DNA from: Mycoemilia scoparia
Lineage: Eukaryota > Kickxellomycota > Kickxellomycetes > Kickxellales > Kickxellaceae
Length of the DNA stretch: 50,055 nt
Assembly: GCA_027575805.1 (NCBI GenBank)
Contig: JANBPU010000116.1
Coordinates: forward strand, 1 to 50,055
Direction of reading: 5' to 3'
The notes beneath the pieces were generated by a model. That model was not told where the DNA came from, did no database searches, and saw only the letters and a list, made by a program, of their open reading frames with translations. Made by a program: the position numbers and the translations under genes. Shown one piece after another: positions 1 through 10,573 of this stretch. The stretch's first letter is position 1; each line of letters opens with the position of its first letter.

Positions 1-74
1 GCTAATCAGTGGTGATTATCACCCTATGATCAGCGGCCACCAAAAGTCACCCTTCATAAATTATGACCCATATG
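1..74 (+). repeat. MITE copy A (3' part, cut by window edge)
   Basis: This is the right-hand part of the inverted-repeat family described in the findings. It has the GGCCACCAAAAGTCACCC block, a slightly changed CTTCATAAATTATGACC terminal repeat and a closing CCCATATG at 67-74. The left part would lie outside the window. Orientation is defined by the TTTACTAGTAAA-like block being on the left in full copies. Confidence 0.75.
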
Positions 75-141
75 ATAAAAGTGAATTATAAACTACTTTA
101 AAGTAATTTTATATTAGGAGAAAATGAATGTGCTATCGTGA

Positions 142-224
142 GGTGATTTACCCAAGTGGTCAACGGGGTTGGACTTAAGTTCCAATGCAATTATGCTTCG
201 TGGGTTCGAACCCCACAGTCACCA
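142..224 (+). tRNA. tRNA-Leu (anticodon UAA)
   Basis: The sequence folds as a class II tRNA. The acceptor stem is GGTGATT paired with AGTCACC (217-223), with discriminator A at 224. The anticodon stem TTGGA/TCCAA encloses the loop CTTAAGT, giving anticodon UAA. A long variable arm (about TGCAATTATGCTTC) follows, then the T arm GTGGG-TTCGAAC-CCCAC. The A box lies in the D arm and the B box GGTTCGAACCC in the T arm. No intron is seen next to the anticodon. CCA is not fully encoded beyond chance. A T-rich tract follows directly, as expected for an RNA polymerase III gene. Confidence 0.95.
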
Positions 225-240
225 ATTTTATTTTACAGTT
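225..240 (+). terminator. Pol III T-rich terminator of tRNA-Leu
   Basis: An interrupted T run (atttta then tttta) begins one base after the tRNA discriminator base. T runs of four or more stop RNA polymerase III, so this is the probable end of the tRNA transcript. Confidence 0.7.
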
Positions 241-2668
241 CCTGTTTTATATGGTTTATATTCCCAGGATACATGGAGTACTAAGTGTTTTAAAAGACCA
301 GAATGACAGAGCGCTATAAATTGATATCATTTTCTTCTAAAACAGCACTAGCATTGCTTGCAAATTCGCTAGCATATCAAAGATACTGCTGCAATTTGCT
401 TTTTTCAACAACTGATGATAACCAAATCTACACGGTGAACATTGCACCAGTGGCGCCAAATAAATTGCCTTTGTCTCATTGATATATGCCATAGAAACGC
501 AATAATATTATCACTATTAACTGATACACAAGTCCCAACACGAATTCCAGTGAACTATTTACCCAATGGACACCATCCCCATTTTTAACTTTTATTATCA
601 GTACCATTATAACTTTATTCGGTTAAAAGCTGACTAAACTGTTGAGGGGGTTGTGAGTGCAATAGAGCTCGGTTACTGTTAACATAGACTTATACTGGAC
701 GGTGGTCCCCAATAACGTAAATAGAAAAATTATGGGGGAACCTGTGTTCACGGGGGTTTTGTGCTATTTCCGATCTGTGTAGAAACCTGGCACCATCCCT
801 AATTTGAGTCGCACGGCTATTATTGGTAAGGCTATTTAAACCGTGTGGATTTTCGATGGTAGCCTGGTGTCATAATTGAACTAAATGATATCTACCAATA
901 CCCCTTTTTGTTCTTGAGTGGGAGCATTTCTCTGATGTGGGGGATTTGTCTGAAATATTGGCAAAGTGTCAAGCAAAGGCTTGCCATTAGCATCTTGGAG
1001 TTCCTGCGACCCACAGTCTGATGATGGTTTGGTGGTCTAAATGGTTAAGGGGCAAACGAGGCTTTTAAGCCATGCTGGGAAATTTTTGTGAGAGCGTGAA
1101 AAGCCAAGATTTATCCAACTGTGCATATAATGGGCATGATAATGCAGTGTTTGTGGCTTGAGTTGATGTATTGAGGCAATCGAGTTGAGATAGAATCACA
1201 TTTTCGTGGATTGTGATTTTGAAGAGGATTCTGTGCCAATTAGCTCGAGAGTACCTATAGTCTAGATGCCAACATCAAGTAGGGGCATCGAACATACCAA
1301 ATTCAATAATAGATGCGAATTCCAAATTTGTGGGAAGGATAAGGCAAGTAGACGATACTATAAACAAACTTGCAGCGTAGTTTTTCCTCCAAACAGATGC
1401 TGCTCCATCTTGTATCTAGAAGGATAGACATACCAAGACGCACATATAGTAAGTGTAAAGATGTTCTGTGCAGACCGAGAGTGGGGGCATATCCTGTCCC
1501 CAGGCGGGGCATGACGGAGATATGTCATACTATGGGAAGGATTGTAGGATGTGTGTAGCAAGGCACTGTCTGAATGGCATCCAGGCGACAATGTCAGGCT
1601 ATAGTAGAAGGAGCGACATACCAAGGCCAACACGCGCGTCAGTGTGGATAGTGTATTCTGTAGCACAAGACTTCCGCTGGTAATTTGAGAGGATGTCATA
1701 TAAATGTGGCCAAGTTGTACAGAGAGGGTGGGGAGTGTGGGTCGTGGTAGTGAGGCTTGCACTGTGGCAGCCGATTTTGGTGCCTGGGAAGCATCTATAG
1801 CTGTGTTGTTTGTGCAATCACTACATGCATAAATGCGCTGATAGACAAGGAGTCGGGCTCCACTTTAGGGAATATTCATAACCACCTTAGCACGGCTTTC
1901 AGTAGTGGTCTTGGGGACTCTCCGTAAATCGGCCTTGTATGTCAGCCATTTTTGAACCTACTCGCTTGCTTGTGTAGCATCAACACTAGAGAAAACATTG
2001 TTACTTCCAGCTTCTGCTACTGCTATTGCTAAATTCTAAACAAGCTGCTGTTGTGTTCATGGCTTCCGTGTCTAGTAACCCATGTTTACTCTAACCTTTT
2101 TCTTTCTATCTCTCTCTATAAACACCCTCCCCATATCTACTATATTGGCAAGCTTGTCCTATTCTGCTCGCTGTATTAAAACAAACGCAAATAAGTCCGC
2201 ACGAGCCTACAAATTACTATTGTCGGAATTTGTTCATTTGGTAATTGTCACATATATAATATATATAGCCGTTCTCCTTGCACTCCACTTACTTATGCCA
2301 GCTGAATCCTGCTTGCAAAGAGCCACCAGTAGCAGCTATAGGCAAAGGTATGACTTACTATTGTCTTCCAAACGGCTCTGCTATTTTCCAGCTCCTACCC
2401 TAAAACTGCAATATCTCACAATCTTCATACTTGTTTTGATGGTCAAACTGGCATTGGGGATTCCTCTATGTAACTGGCACTGTGCACTCCACAATCCCTG
2501 TCCTGTTACACAGAAACGCAGCAATGTCTTCAGCCATATGCCGTTTATTTCACCTCTACGACGTTATGCTAATGTACCATGGTCTTTTGTCTTAGCATCT
2601 TACCTTATAGTTTTCATAACTCCAAGTTTAACGACACTCAGGTATAGCTTTTGCCAGCTGCCAACAAG
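241..2668. other. Intergenic region and probable RasGEF leader
   Basis: No gene is recognisable between the tRNA and the RasGEF start. The 1260-1830 stretch is open in several overlapping frames on both strands and carries loosely repeated ACATACCAA motifs (near 1290, 1428, 1616), but no protein family is visible. From about 2090 the + strand becomes pyrimidine-rich (TTTTTCTTTC, CTCTCTCT), a pattern often seen around fungal transcription starts, so 2090-2668 is probably the promoter-proximal leader of the RasGEF gene. It contains an ATG-started open frame from 2082 to 2678 that overlaps the main start (see findings). Confidence 0.5.
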
Positions 2669-5600
2669 ATGGAGGTAAAGGCCAATCATAGTCCGTTAAG
2701 AAGCCATCAGCCCCTATCACCAAGGAAAAGCGAGAGAGACAATGTTCCGCCCTGGCTCTATTCGGCTACAATAGACAACAACTTTGAGGGAGAGCCCCAA
2801 GAATCACCTACCTCCCGTGCTACTAGTAACCCCTCCTCAGAGAGCATGTCTTCTTTCTGTTCCGCCGAAAATGGCGGAGACAAGACCAAAGTCACCCCAG
2901 TTTCCATAGAAAGCACATACTATATCCATTCAGCAATCCCATCTCATCGCACTTCAACAAAAGAAACCATATCCACTGTCACAGGCGACGAAGAAAGAGT
3001 TAATTCTAGCCATTCAACCACGAACGAAGATTCTTATTCACGTAAAAATATTGCTTCAAAACTTACAGGAAAGCTATCACAGTATTTTTCTCGTAAACCT
3101 GACAATGGTTGGGATTCATGCACTGACCTTGCACAAGGTGGCTTCAACTTGCCAATTGACAATAAAGGCCACGAAAGCGAGAATGAAACCGGATCTGCAG
3201 CCTCTGATTCTTTTAGCTTCATCCCGACATACTATAGACCATCACAGCCTCATATAGACCAATCCGGGAGACCAAGAGCATATATGCATGCCGATCCCAC
3301 CACAAGGCATGGTTCTGACAGGGGGGTAACTGAAGCAAAATGCCAAAGTAGCCATACCAACTTAGATACGACGAATCACTGTCACACCGAAAAAGACGAA
3401 GGCCTTCCTGTGGCTAGAAAAGCCAGATATAGACCAGCACTTGTTATCAATCCTGATGAGCATAGCTTCCTACTGGATGATCCAAGGCCAGCCCACGCTC
3501 CTGCAACTACAATGAAGAAAAAGAAGTCTCGGTCATTTTTCAAGTTTATATACAATTCATCGGATGGGGAGCCAGCCTCCCCACCATTAAGAGCAACCAA
3601 GTCCAACGTGCATAATACTTGGAGCCATGACAGTGGCGTGTTTCCAAGTGCACCGACATCGAATAGCTTCACTATGAGCAAATCATCAACTGAAACTGTG
3701 ATAGTTAAAAACAAGCCCCAAGGCTCTAATAATGGCTTAGATAGCGAGGTTAATGGAAGCCAGGAAGATTATCAATGTACACAATCTCAGCGTGATTCTG
3801 GAATGCATTACTCAAAGAAAAGTTTCGAGGAGCGGGTTAATTCGTCACCAAGTTCCACTGAAACAGGGCATAATCTCTTTAATAGAGAAAGGAGGTCTAG
3901 CACAGGGGCTAATGCCCATGTTGGAGGGCCAGGGCCTGCTCGGCGCCCTCCCAGTAAAGCATCAACGAAGATAAAGTGCAAGCCGATAGCCCACTTGAGT
4001 TTGAAAAACGACGATAATGAAGAGGATGAAGAGTACGAGGACCAGGACGATGGATCATGTCAATCTGATGTGCAAATCAGAGAAGGGTCAGATCATGATA
4101 AACACCACACACAAAAATCGCCAAGATCAGCAAAGCGGTCTTCAACAACTTCACTTCTACTCCTTTCTGATTATATGGACAAAGGTTCTAAGCATGAGAA
4201 CGAGGGCACAAGCCCAACTGCTCTGCCCCCTATAACAACCTCGCGCTCTGAAAATAATCTATATAAGAGACAATATCACAAAAGTTGCCAGTCTGGTAAA
4301 GTTCGTGGTGCCAGAGCTGGTGGCTCATCGTTGCCATCAACCCCAGTAAGGAAACATTCTAGGTGCATGTCGATGCTGCTGCAGCAAGGCCCGCATGGCG
4401 GTATTCGTCGTCTTGAATCATTCCAAATCAGCAAATCTCGGGGTGGAGAGGTCGTGTCTATGTTAAGTCCAGCCCTTGTTGACATGCTAAACGTAAAGCC
4501 CATGGATGAATTCACCTTGAAAGTCATAAATCGCTTTACCACACACCAGCGTCGTTACTCAACTGCACCAAATCATAAACTAGAAAACGCAAACAGCCCT
4601 TCTAATGCTACTGCCTCAACCTCATCTGGCACTCCGCTGGGAGACGCATACTCAGAGGATGATCCTGGGACTCCATGGCCATCGGACACTGATGATATAT
4701 CCAACGAAGTTGCTTATTCTTATAACAACACTAGTGGTGCTAACCACGAGAGAAAGGGGAGCACTGCTGGTCTAGCAGACACCGAGTCTAGAGATGATTC
4801 AAAGTATCCGTCTAGTGCTCCTCCAGGCACACAAAGTCGCAGATTCAGTTTCAGGTCCTCAGAAAAAATATCTACATCTCATCAACAAGCAATTAACAAT
4901 TGTAGCCATGAGCCATTACCTGCTTCCGCACCAGTTATGCCAGTTTACTCCCTGAATGGCTCCTATGAGTTGAAGGGAAGTACTATGCAACCTGGACCTG
5001 GTGGGCTAAAGGCAGCTTCTCTTCGAGTTATGGTTCATTGGCTTGCTTCTCCACTGGGTGATGTTGATTCAGAGTATATAAAAACATTTCTCGCATCGTA
5101 TCGATTCTTTGCACACCCAGTCGACCTTCTACGCCTCCTAATAGTTCGCTATGTTAATTGCTTTAAAAACCCTTCAAATCAAAATACCCCCAGTTCCCCC
5201 ACAACAGCATTCAAGCCAGTAGTTGATAGCCAGAACGGCACTGTTGTGCAGCTGCGTGTACTTAACATACTCAAACAGTGGATCAGGTTTCACCCCCACG
5301 ACTTTAAGCTACATTCCCGCCTCACACGACTATTGCTTCTCTTCTTGACTTTCATACGAAGTCAGCCCGGAAGGAACTCCTTTGTGTCAAAGCTTTTGGA
5401 ACGCCTCAAAACCGGTCAGCTACTGTCTACCAAAGATGAAAGCTATTCTACTTCCAATATATCGGTAGTATCAGTGTCTACATCAAATGGGACTATTTCT
5501 ACCCCATGTTTTGTTTCCAAGCCAACAACTGTGGATAAGAAGCCACCTATGGTTCCTTCAAAGGACTACCACAAATCTTCTGTCTGCAATCTATCCATAA

Positions 5601-7909
5601 AGATACCACATAATGGGATGGGGTCTGTTCTTCATCTGCCACAAACACCTCAAGAGAAAAGCCCACACCAAAACTATGACCAGCGGAATAGCAATGCATC
5701 AAACAAATCTTCCCAGTTTCCATCACCACAGATCAAGAGAGTTCAGTCAGCTGGCAATCTCTCTACCGTAACTAGCTTATCTCAGCTTCATGGAGTAGAT
5801 ATACATAAGCCTCTCCCGCCTCGTCCAAAGGCCAAAAAGTCTTCTAGCTCATACTTTATGTCTATATTGGGTCGTGGAAAAAGATCTCAGGATTCTGCCC
5901 ATTCTTTGACGTCAGCAAGCCGTGAGAGCTTGCGTTCTTCTAACCATTCTGTGACAAACCTTTCTATCATGAATGAAAGCGAGGGCATAAACCTTCGCCT
6001 CGACATCTCTGATAATGGATCAGCTCGTGACTTCTCAAGTGATGTTCTTACACTTTCGTCTGCATATTCTGAGCAGCCTCAGACACCAGTATCAGCGCTT
6101 GGAAATGCCTTAAAGTATCTGTCAACTTCACAAGAGCCCAGCGAGAGATTCAGTATACACAACATTGATCCATTGCACATTGCACAGCAATTCGGATTGA
6201 TTGAGCAATCAATGTTTAGCAAGATAAGCGTAACTGAATTCTCTTTGAAAAGCAGGTGTGCTGGGCTTTCTCAAAAGTTCCCATTCTCTGATGGCTCGAA
6301 GCAGAATATGCTTGATGATATAGATTCATACGCTGGACTTGAATCTAGCAATCCAATTCCAAACCTTTCGTCCTTTACAAAGTGGTTTAACTACGTTACA
6401 TATTGGGCAATTCTAACAATATTAACTCAGCAATCCCCTCAGATGCGTGCTGCAGCGATAACTCGCTTGATACATATATCCTACCATTGTCTCGCCCTGA
6501 GGAATTATGCAACATCCCTTGAAATATCCGCTGCTTTGAAAAATTCCACAATAACTCGTTTGAAGTCATCATGGAATATTGTTCCCCAGGTTGCACAGGA
6601 CGCCCTAAATCGAATTGTTACAGTTTGGCATAGCAAACCAAACTTCCAGCTATACCGTGAGTCTATAAAGGCTGCGCTTCAAGGGCGCTTAGGTCCAGAC
6701 AATGCTGCATTTTCTTCATTTGAAAGTCTAAATAGCAGCGGATCCTTGCTCGCAAGTCGTGGGTTGAGTCAGTTCAGCAGTGCTATTGACTTTGGCGATC
6801 AGCATGATACCAACACCCCACCATTAACACCAAGCTACATTACGAGAAACCCAGCTAGATTTTCTGGGATTCCACCACCAGGTCCAACCGCTTCATCTGG
6901 CTTGAATACAAAGTGTGGGGATCATCCCGGAGAACGTAGAACCATGGGAAGCAAGTTTAGTGGATTTTGGAATAGTGCATCCAATCTTTCAAGAACAGGA
7001 ACAAATACTAGCCAAAAGCACAACAGTGCTAAATCAGAGGACCTGAAATTTATAGAGCAGGCTCGCTCTGTACGCTATGGGGTTCAACAAGGCTGCGAAA
7101 GTTTGTCCAGTGGAACTGGGACATCTACACCTTCTTCTGGCTGCGAAACCCACACAGTATCAACTGCTTCATGTAGCGCAATTTCTGGTGCCACTAATAC
7201 ACATCACCAATCCAGACCCTTCCCAGTTGTTCCGTTTATTGGCCTTCATATGACAGACTTGCTTCACACAGACGAGGCTAACCCAACTTATATAACACCC
7301 GCAGAAAAAACCGCATCCTCTGAAGTCGAAGATAACTCAGGTTATACTAATGAGGGCAGCGCGGCTCCCCCAAGGCCAGCATCCCCTGGATCCAAAAATA
7401 CACATGCCCCGCCTCTTATTAATTTCCATAAGATTAGGACTATCTCAACAATGCTCAAGGAGTTAAACTTGGCCCAAATAACACCATATACATTTGAGGC
7501 AGACGTGGCTCTCCAGTCATGGATAACAAGGCAAGTCAACAATGTTCCTACCCTGATTGGAAAAGCTCACCAAATAATCCGCGAAGCCTCAATAAATGAC
7601 AGTCTAGTAAACAGCAGCAGTGGGGAGATCCCAACGCCGACTTCACAGAAATTCGAAATATCTCGAACACCATCGACTACAGCCAATTCATCTGAAAACC
7701 ACAACAATGAACAAAAGACCGACCAGCAGCTTGAACAGGAGCTCTTTGCCATTAGCCGAGTTGTTGAGCCAGCAACTGCTGTAACCCACAACACGCTATC
7801 ATCATCTTTTACCATGGGAGCACTATCCAACGCCAGCTCTACAAGCTTGGCACAACCCCACCTTGCAGCACAATATCGCCCAAAACAAACATCTCAGCGC
7901 ATTCACTAA
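2669..7909 (+). CDS. Ras guanine-nucleotide exchange factor (RasGEF/CDC25 type)
   Basis: Single-exon gene of 1746 residues. It should activate a Ras-family GTPase by catalysing GDP release at membranes. The first 770 residues are Ser/Thr/Asn-rich and disordered. A RasGEF N-terminal (REM) domain spans about 780-897 (LKAASLRVMVHWLAS, then VDSEYIKTFLASYRFF). A basic/proline patch with LPPRPKAKK near 1048 looks like an SH3 ligand. The catalytic domain starts near 1167 (DPLHIAQQFGLIE), includes FTKWFNYVTYWAI and LRNYATSLEISAALKNS, and breaks off near 1341. It resumes near 1517 with FPVVPFIGLHMTDLLH and ends about 1622. The roughly 175-residue Ser/Gly-rich insert inside the catalytic domain is unusual. 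I chose ATG 2669 (AAGATGG context); the frame is closed by TAG at 2645-2647 just upstream. Which Ras it serves (Cdc25-, Bud5- or Lte1-like) cannot be decided here. Confidence 0.93.
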   Translation: MEVKANHSPLRSHQPLSPRKSERDNVPPWLYSATIDNNFEGEPQESPTSRATSNPSSESMSSFCSAENGGDKTKVTPVSIESTYYIHSAIPSHRTSTKETISTVTGDEERVNSSHSTTNEDSYSRKNIASKLTGKLSQYFSRKPDNGWDSCTDLAQGGFNLPIDNKGHESENETGSAASDSFSFIPTYYRPSQPHIDQSGRPRAYMHADPTTRHGSDRGVTEAKCQSSHTNLDTTNHCHTEKDEGLPVARKARYRPALVINPDEHSFLLDDPRPAHAPATTMKKKKSRSFFKFIYNSSDGEPASPPLRATKSNVHNTWSHDSGVFPSAPTSNSFTMSKSSTETVIVKNKPQGSNNGLDSEVNGSQEDYQCTQSQRDSGMHYSKKSFEERVNSSPSSTETGHNLFNRERRSSTGANAHVGGPGPARRPPSKASTKIKCKPIAHLSLKNDDNEEDEEYEDQDDGSCQSDVQIREGSDHDKHHTQKSPRSAKRSSTTSLLLLSDYMDKGSKHENEGTSPTALPPITTSRSENNLYKRQYHKSCQSGKVRGARAGGSSLPSTPVRKHSRCMSMLLQQGPHGGIRRLESFQISKSRGGEVVSMLSPALVDMLNVKPMDEFTLKVINRFTTHQRRYSTAPNHKLENANSPSNATASTSSGTPLGDAYSEDDPGTPWPSDTDDISNEVAYSYNNTSGANHERKGSTAGLADTESRDDSKYPSSAPPGTQSRRFSFRSSEKISTSHQQAINNCSHEPLPASAPVMPVYSLNGSYELKGSTMQPGPGGLKAASLRVMVHWLASPLGDVDSEYIKTFLASYRFFAHPVDLLRLLIVRYVNCFKNPSNQNTPSSPTTAFKPVVDSQNGTVVQLRVLNILKQWIRFHPHDFKLHSRLTRLLLLFLTFIRSQPGRNSFVSKLLERLKTGQLLSTKDESYSTSNISVVSVSTSNGTISTPCFVSKPTTVDKKPPMVPSKDYHKSSVCNLSIKIPHNGMGSVLHLPQTPQEKSPHQNYDQRNSNASNKSSQFPSPQIKRVQSAGNLSTVTSLSQLHGVDIHKPLPPRPKAKKSSSSYFMSILGRGKRSQDSAHSLTSASRESLRSSNHSVTNLSIMNESEGINLRLDISDNGSARDFSSDVLTLSSAYSEQPQTPVSALGNALKYLSTSQEPSERFSIHNIDPLHIAQQFGLIEQSMFSKISVTEFSLKSRCAGLSQKFPFSDGSKQNMLDDIDSYAGLESSNPIPNLSSFTKWFNYVTYWAILTILTQQSPQMRAAAITRLIHISYHCLALRNYATSLEISAALKNSTITRLKSSWNIVPQVAQDALNRIVTVWHSKPNFQLYRESIKAALQGRLGPDNAAFSSFESLNSSGSLLASRGLSQFSSAIDFGDQHDTNTPPLTPSYITRNPARFSGIPPPGPTASSGLNTKCGDHPGERRTMGSKFSGFWNSASNLSRTGTNTSQKHNSAKSEDLKFIEQARSVRYGVQQGCESLSSGTGTSTPSSGCETHTVSTASCSAISGATNTHHQSRPFPVVPFIGLHMTDLLHTDEANPTYITPAEKTASSEVEDNSGYTNEGSAAPPRPASPGSKNTHAPPLINFHKIRTISTMLKELNLAQITPYTFEADVALQSWITRQVNNVPTLIGKAHQIIREASINDSLVNSSSGEIPTPTSQKFEISRTPSTTANSSENHNNEQKTDQQLEQELFAISRVVEPATAVTHNTLSSSFTMGALSNASSTSLAQPHLAAQYRPKQTSQRIH

Positions 7910-9240
7910 TAATACTGTAATTTCTTAACTTGCTAAAATATTAATCATGGCCTTATATCGCTGATATTCCGATACCAATAGCCCACCACACACAAACACA
8001 CTCTTATCATCGACAATGGCACCAATATTACACATAAGATTAACTTCATCTTCATCCGAATTTCCAATGTACTACTTTGCTACCTTTCAACACATACCAA
8101 ACACTCAACATCGTGCTTTTTATTCTACTTTATCATTAACCTTCCTATTAACGAACCACAATTAAATCCAACCATACTTCCTGAGGGTGGTATACATTGA
8201 CAGTACGTTCATATGTACAGCCCCACCAGTACTTCTGAAGCCTTTATTTTACAACTCAAAATACACTACTACACTTTTGTACAAAATATTATTTATTTTA
8301 AATCAATAAAAATTATATCCTAAAAATGACAAGTCCCTCCTGATAGAAATGTAAAGCTCTTGGTTTAACTGGGGGCTGAGATAAATTTGTTGTATTATAT
8401 ATCCAAGAAGATGCAAGTTCTCTATAATACTAGTAGACTTGTAAACTTGTAATAAAGGGAGCAAGGGGTTATTATATACGATGTAGATAAAGAGAACTTT
8501 ATATTTATTTTTACATTACTTTGTGTTTGGGTGGGATCTAGCTCAGAGATGTATAAAAGGGCGCATTGAAATGGTTGGTGAAGGGAGCCAATGCATGCTT
8601 CGTCCCTGACCGGATCAATAAACAACCATAATTCATCTGCAATATCAAAGATACCACAGACAATTCAGGTCGGATACCAGGCCAAAATCAACGAATAATA
8701 CTACTCATCACTGCCAGATTGTTGGATAAAGAACTCGCCATTTTACCCTGAACCAGTCCTTGATAGGCATCTGATTTGGAATTGAAATACTGTTATGGGC
8801 ACAATAATTAGCAATTTATATGTGATCAACATTTTTTATAAATGAAAAATACAGCCAAACACAGGTGTGGGCTTATATTTTAAAGGCTCTTTCATTTGGA
8901 TCATAATTTTTGAAGGGTGAAAGTTTACTAGTAAAACTGGACACTCATTTGGCTGTGATTGTGCCTATAATTAGTGGTCACCAAAATTCACCCTTCAAAA
9001 ATTATTGCCCATTTGTAATCAGGCATAAAAACGAACAAACACACTAATTGAGTCCCAGCCTAAAATGACTTTAATTCGCTACTATTTGAATGCATTGTAT
9101 TTTATTAAAACTGCCAAGTAGTATTCGCAGCACAAGAAAAATGGTGTCTTTATAATATAAAATTGAACAAAAAAACGTGGCATGATAGTTTGTGTACGGT
9201 GGCGACAATAATAGATACCATCTCAGGATTGTTATTACTC
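7910..9240. other. Convergent intergenic region, RasGEF to cut8
   Basis: This AT-rich spacer lies between two genes facing each other. AATAAA-like signals near 8305 (tcaataaaaatt) suit RasGEF 3' processing, and TTTATT near 9101 suits processing of the minus-strand gene. MITE copy B lies at 8893-9015. No other gene is supported. Confidence 0.6.
8893..9015 (+). repeat. MITE copy B
   Basis: Full-length copy of about 123 bp. The left end is CATTTGGATCATAA followed by TTTTTGAAGGGTGAA; the right end is TTCACCCTTCAAAAATTATT then GCCCATTTG. TTTACTAGTAAA lies next to the left terminal repeat. Unlike other copies, both outer ends read CATTTG in the same direction. This is compatible with a 6-bp target duplication or with variation of the usual CATATG. 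Confidence 0.9.
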
Positions 9241-10467
9241 CTATGTATGATGAATTCCAAGTGCTGGCAGGATATGGTGGTTGAATGCATGAGTGGCAGG
9301 TTGGAAGAGGTTAGGGAATCCAGAGTTACGTGCATGGAAGCTAAGGCTGCGTTCCCACTCGGCAACGATGTATTGGCCAACGATGTTGCCCTCTTTGACC
9401 CAACGGCATGTGGCAATGATAGCTCTTAGCCATCCATCGCTCAGCTGCTTTAGGACGTCCTTGCGAATCGAGTCGTACTCTTCGTTATTCCACTGGGGCA
9501 TACGGGTAGCAACTGTTGTTGCGCTGTCAAGGAGAGAGAACCACTCGCACGGATGGGTCAGTGTTCCATTCCTGCCAGGGTTTAAATTGTCGTTTTCTTC
9601 GCCACCATAGTTTTCGGTTCTCATGACATTTGATTCCAGGCCTTGATGCGTAAAGTAATCGACATACATTAATATGGTGTCTCTCAGTTCACGCAGTGAA
9701 GGAGAAACCCGACTGAAAGTATAGTCATCGTAAATGACTCCAGACTTGTTATATGGGAACGACTCCTGCAACTTCCTTTCAAGTTTCTCCAGTTGCCGAC
9801 AAGCAGAAGTAACAGTTGGCTTGGGAAGTAGCGACCGTAGGTCCTGCAGGATACCTGGATGCTTTTCGGTCAACGTATGTATTATATCAATCAAGTCCTT
9901 TTGCTCCATAGGTTCGAGCAGCTTGGCAAGAGAAAGCTCACCCTTTCCTCTGGCATCCTCCATTCTCGTGCGCTTCCGATTAGCACCGCCTGTCAAACTG
10001 TTTGTGGCAGAAAAGTCGTTGCTGAACATGTTGGGAACCCTCGACTTTGGCATAGGCATATTTTCGTCAAAACAGATACTGCGATTTTTGCGCAAATTAG
10101 CAAGTGACTTGTGTTTCCGGAAAGCTCGATTGCTGTTATTATTCATTTGGTTGTATTGTTGCTCCTGGTGTTCCTGTGGTTCTGGTGATAAACCTTTCAT
10201 CGATGCATCATCAATGCTAACCTTACGTTTATGACCCTTTAGTCCACCGCCGAGCGCTTCGCTGCTGCTATTGTTAGCTGAAAACCCGGTACCCGAATTA
10301 CCAGGGTCATTTAGGGGGTTTGTTGAATTGGGCCCGGAAGCAAGGTATGAGGTGAAATTGGGAACAGCAGAACCCCATTGTGGCCGATTACCAGCAATGT
10401 TGTTGGTTGTATGTGAAGTAGGGGCCAGGACGGTAGTTGGTGAATTCCAGGGATTCTGTCCAAACAT
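9241..10467 (-). CDS. cut8: Cut8/Sts1 family tethering factor for nuclear proteasome
   Basis: Single-exon, 408 residues. Cut8 (fission yeast) and Sts1 (budding yeast) anchor 26S proteasomes at the nucleus, which is needed for mitotic protein turnover. The family region covers roughly the last 225 residues: LAKLLEPMEQKDLIDIIHTL, then HPGILQDLRSLLPKPT and LEKLERKLQESFPY (the typical start of the helical bundle), then a conserved tail with EWFSLLDSATTVATRMPQWN and QLSDGWLRAIIATCRWVKEG. The N-terminal 180 residues are Asn/Ser-rich and carry basic clusters (GHKRKVS, FRKHKSLANLRKNRS, RKRTRMED) that could be nuclear signals or ubiquitylation sites. The start ATG at 10467 follows an AC-rich leader (ACAACAACAACATCGACA). 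It is convergent with the RasGEF gene and in line with the LAM gene upstream. Confidence 0.93.
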   Translation of the reverse strand: MFGQNPWNSPTTVLAPTSHTTNNIAGNRPQWGSAVPNFTSYLASGPNSTNPLNDPGNSGTGFSANNSSSEALGGGLKGHKRKVSIDDASMKGLSPEPQEHQEQQYNQMNNNSNRAFRKHKSLANLRKNRSICFDENMPMPKSRVPNMFSNDFSATNSLTGGANRKRTRMEDARGKGELSLAKLLEPMEQKDLIDIIHTLTEKHPGILQDLRSLLPKPTVTSACRQLEKLERKLQESFPYNKSGVIYDDYTFSRVSPSLRELRDTILMYVDYFTHQGLESNVMRTENYGGEENDNLNPGRNGTLTHPCEWFSLLDSATTVATRMPQWNNEEYDSIRKDVLKQLSDGWLRAIIATCRWVKEGNIVGQYIVAEWERSLSFHARNSGFPNLFQPATHAFNHHILPALGIHHT

Positions 10468-10555
10468 TGTCGATGTTGTTGTTGTTGCTATTGTTATTGA
10501 ATGCTGCTTTGCACTTTGGTATGAGTAAGAGAAGGTTTATAATTAAATGAGCGTG

Positions 10556-10573
10556 TATATATATATATATATG
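10556..10573. repeat. (AT)n microsatellite
   Basis: An uninterrupted TA dinucleotide run in the cut8 upstream region, about 100 bp before the coding start. Confidence 0.85.

Noticed and set aside
1026..1110. tRNA-like 5' half (TGGTCTAAATGG A-box and GGCTTTTAAGCC hairpin)
   Set aside because: The A-box pattern fits, but no T arm or B box (GGTTCNANNCC) follows, the acceptor ends do not pair and a proper anticodon stem with a 7-base loop cannot be formed. At most a relic.
1358..1762. 134-codon open frame on the minus strand, with overlapping frames on the plus strand
   Set aside because: Several frames are open at once in this less AT-rich patch. The product has no family signature and no splice-linked partner.
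8530..8615. TAGCTCAGAGATG resembling a tRNA A box, followed by GGGCGCATTG
   Set aside because: No B box or pairing acceptor stem. The nearby TATAAAAG is equally likely to be chance in AT-rich DNA.
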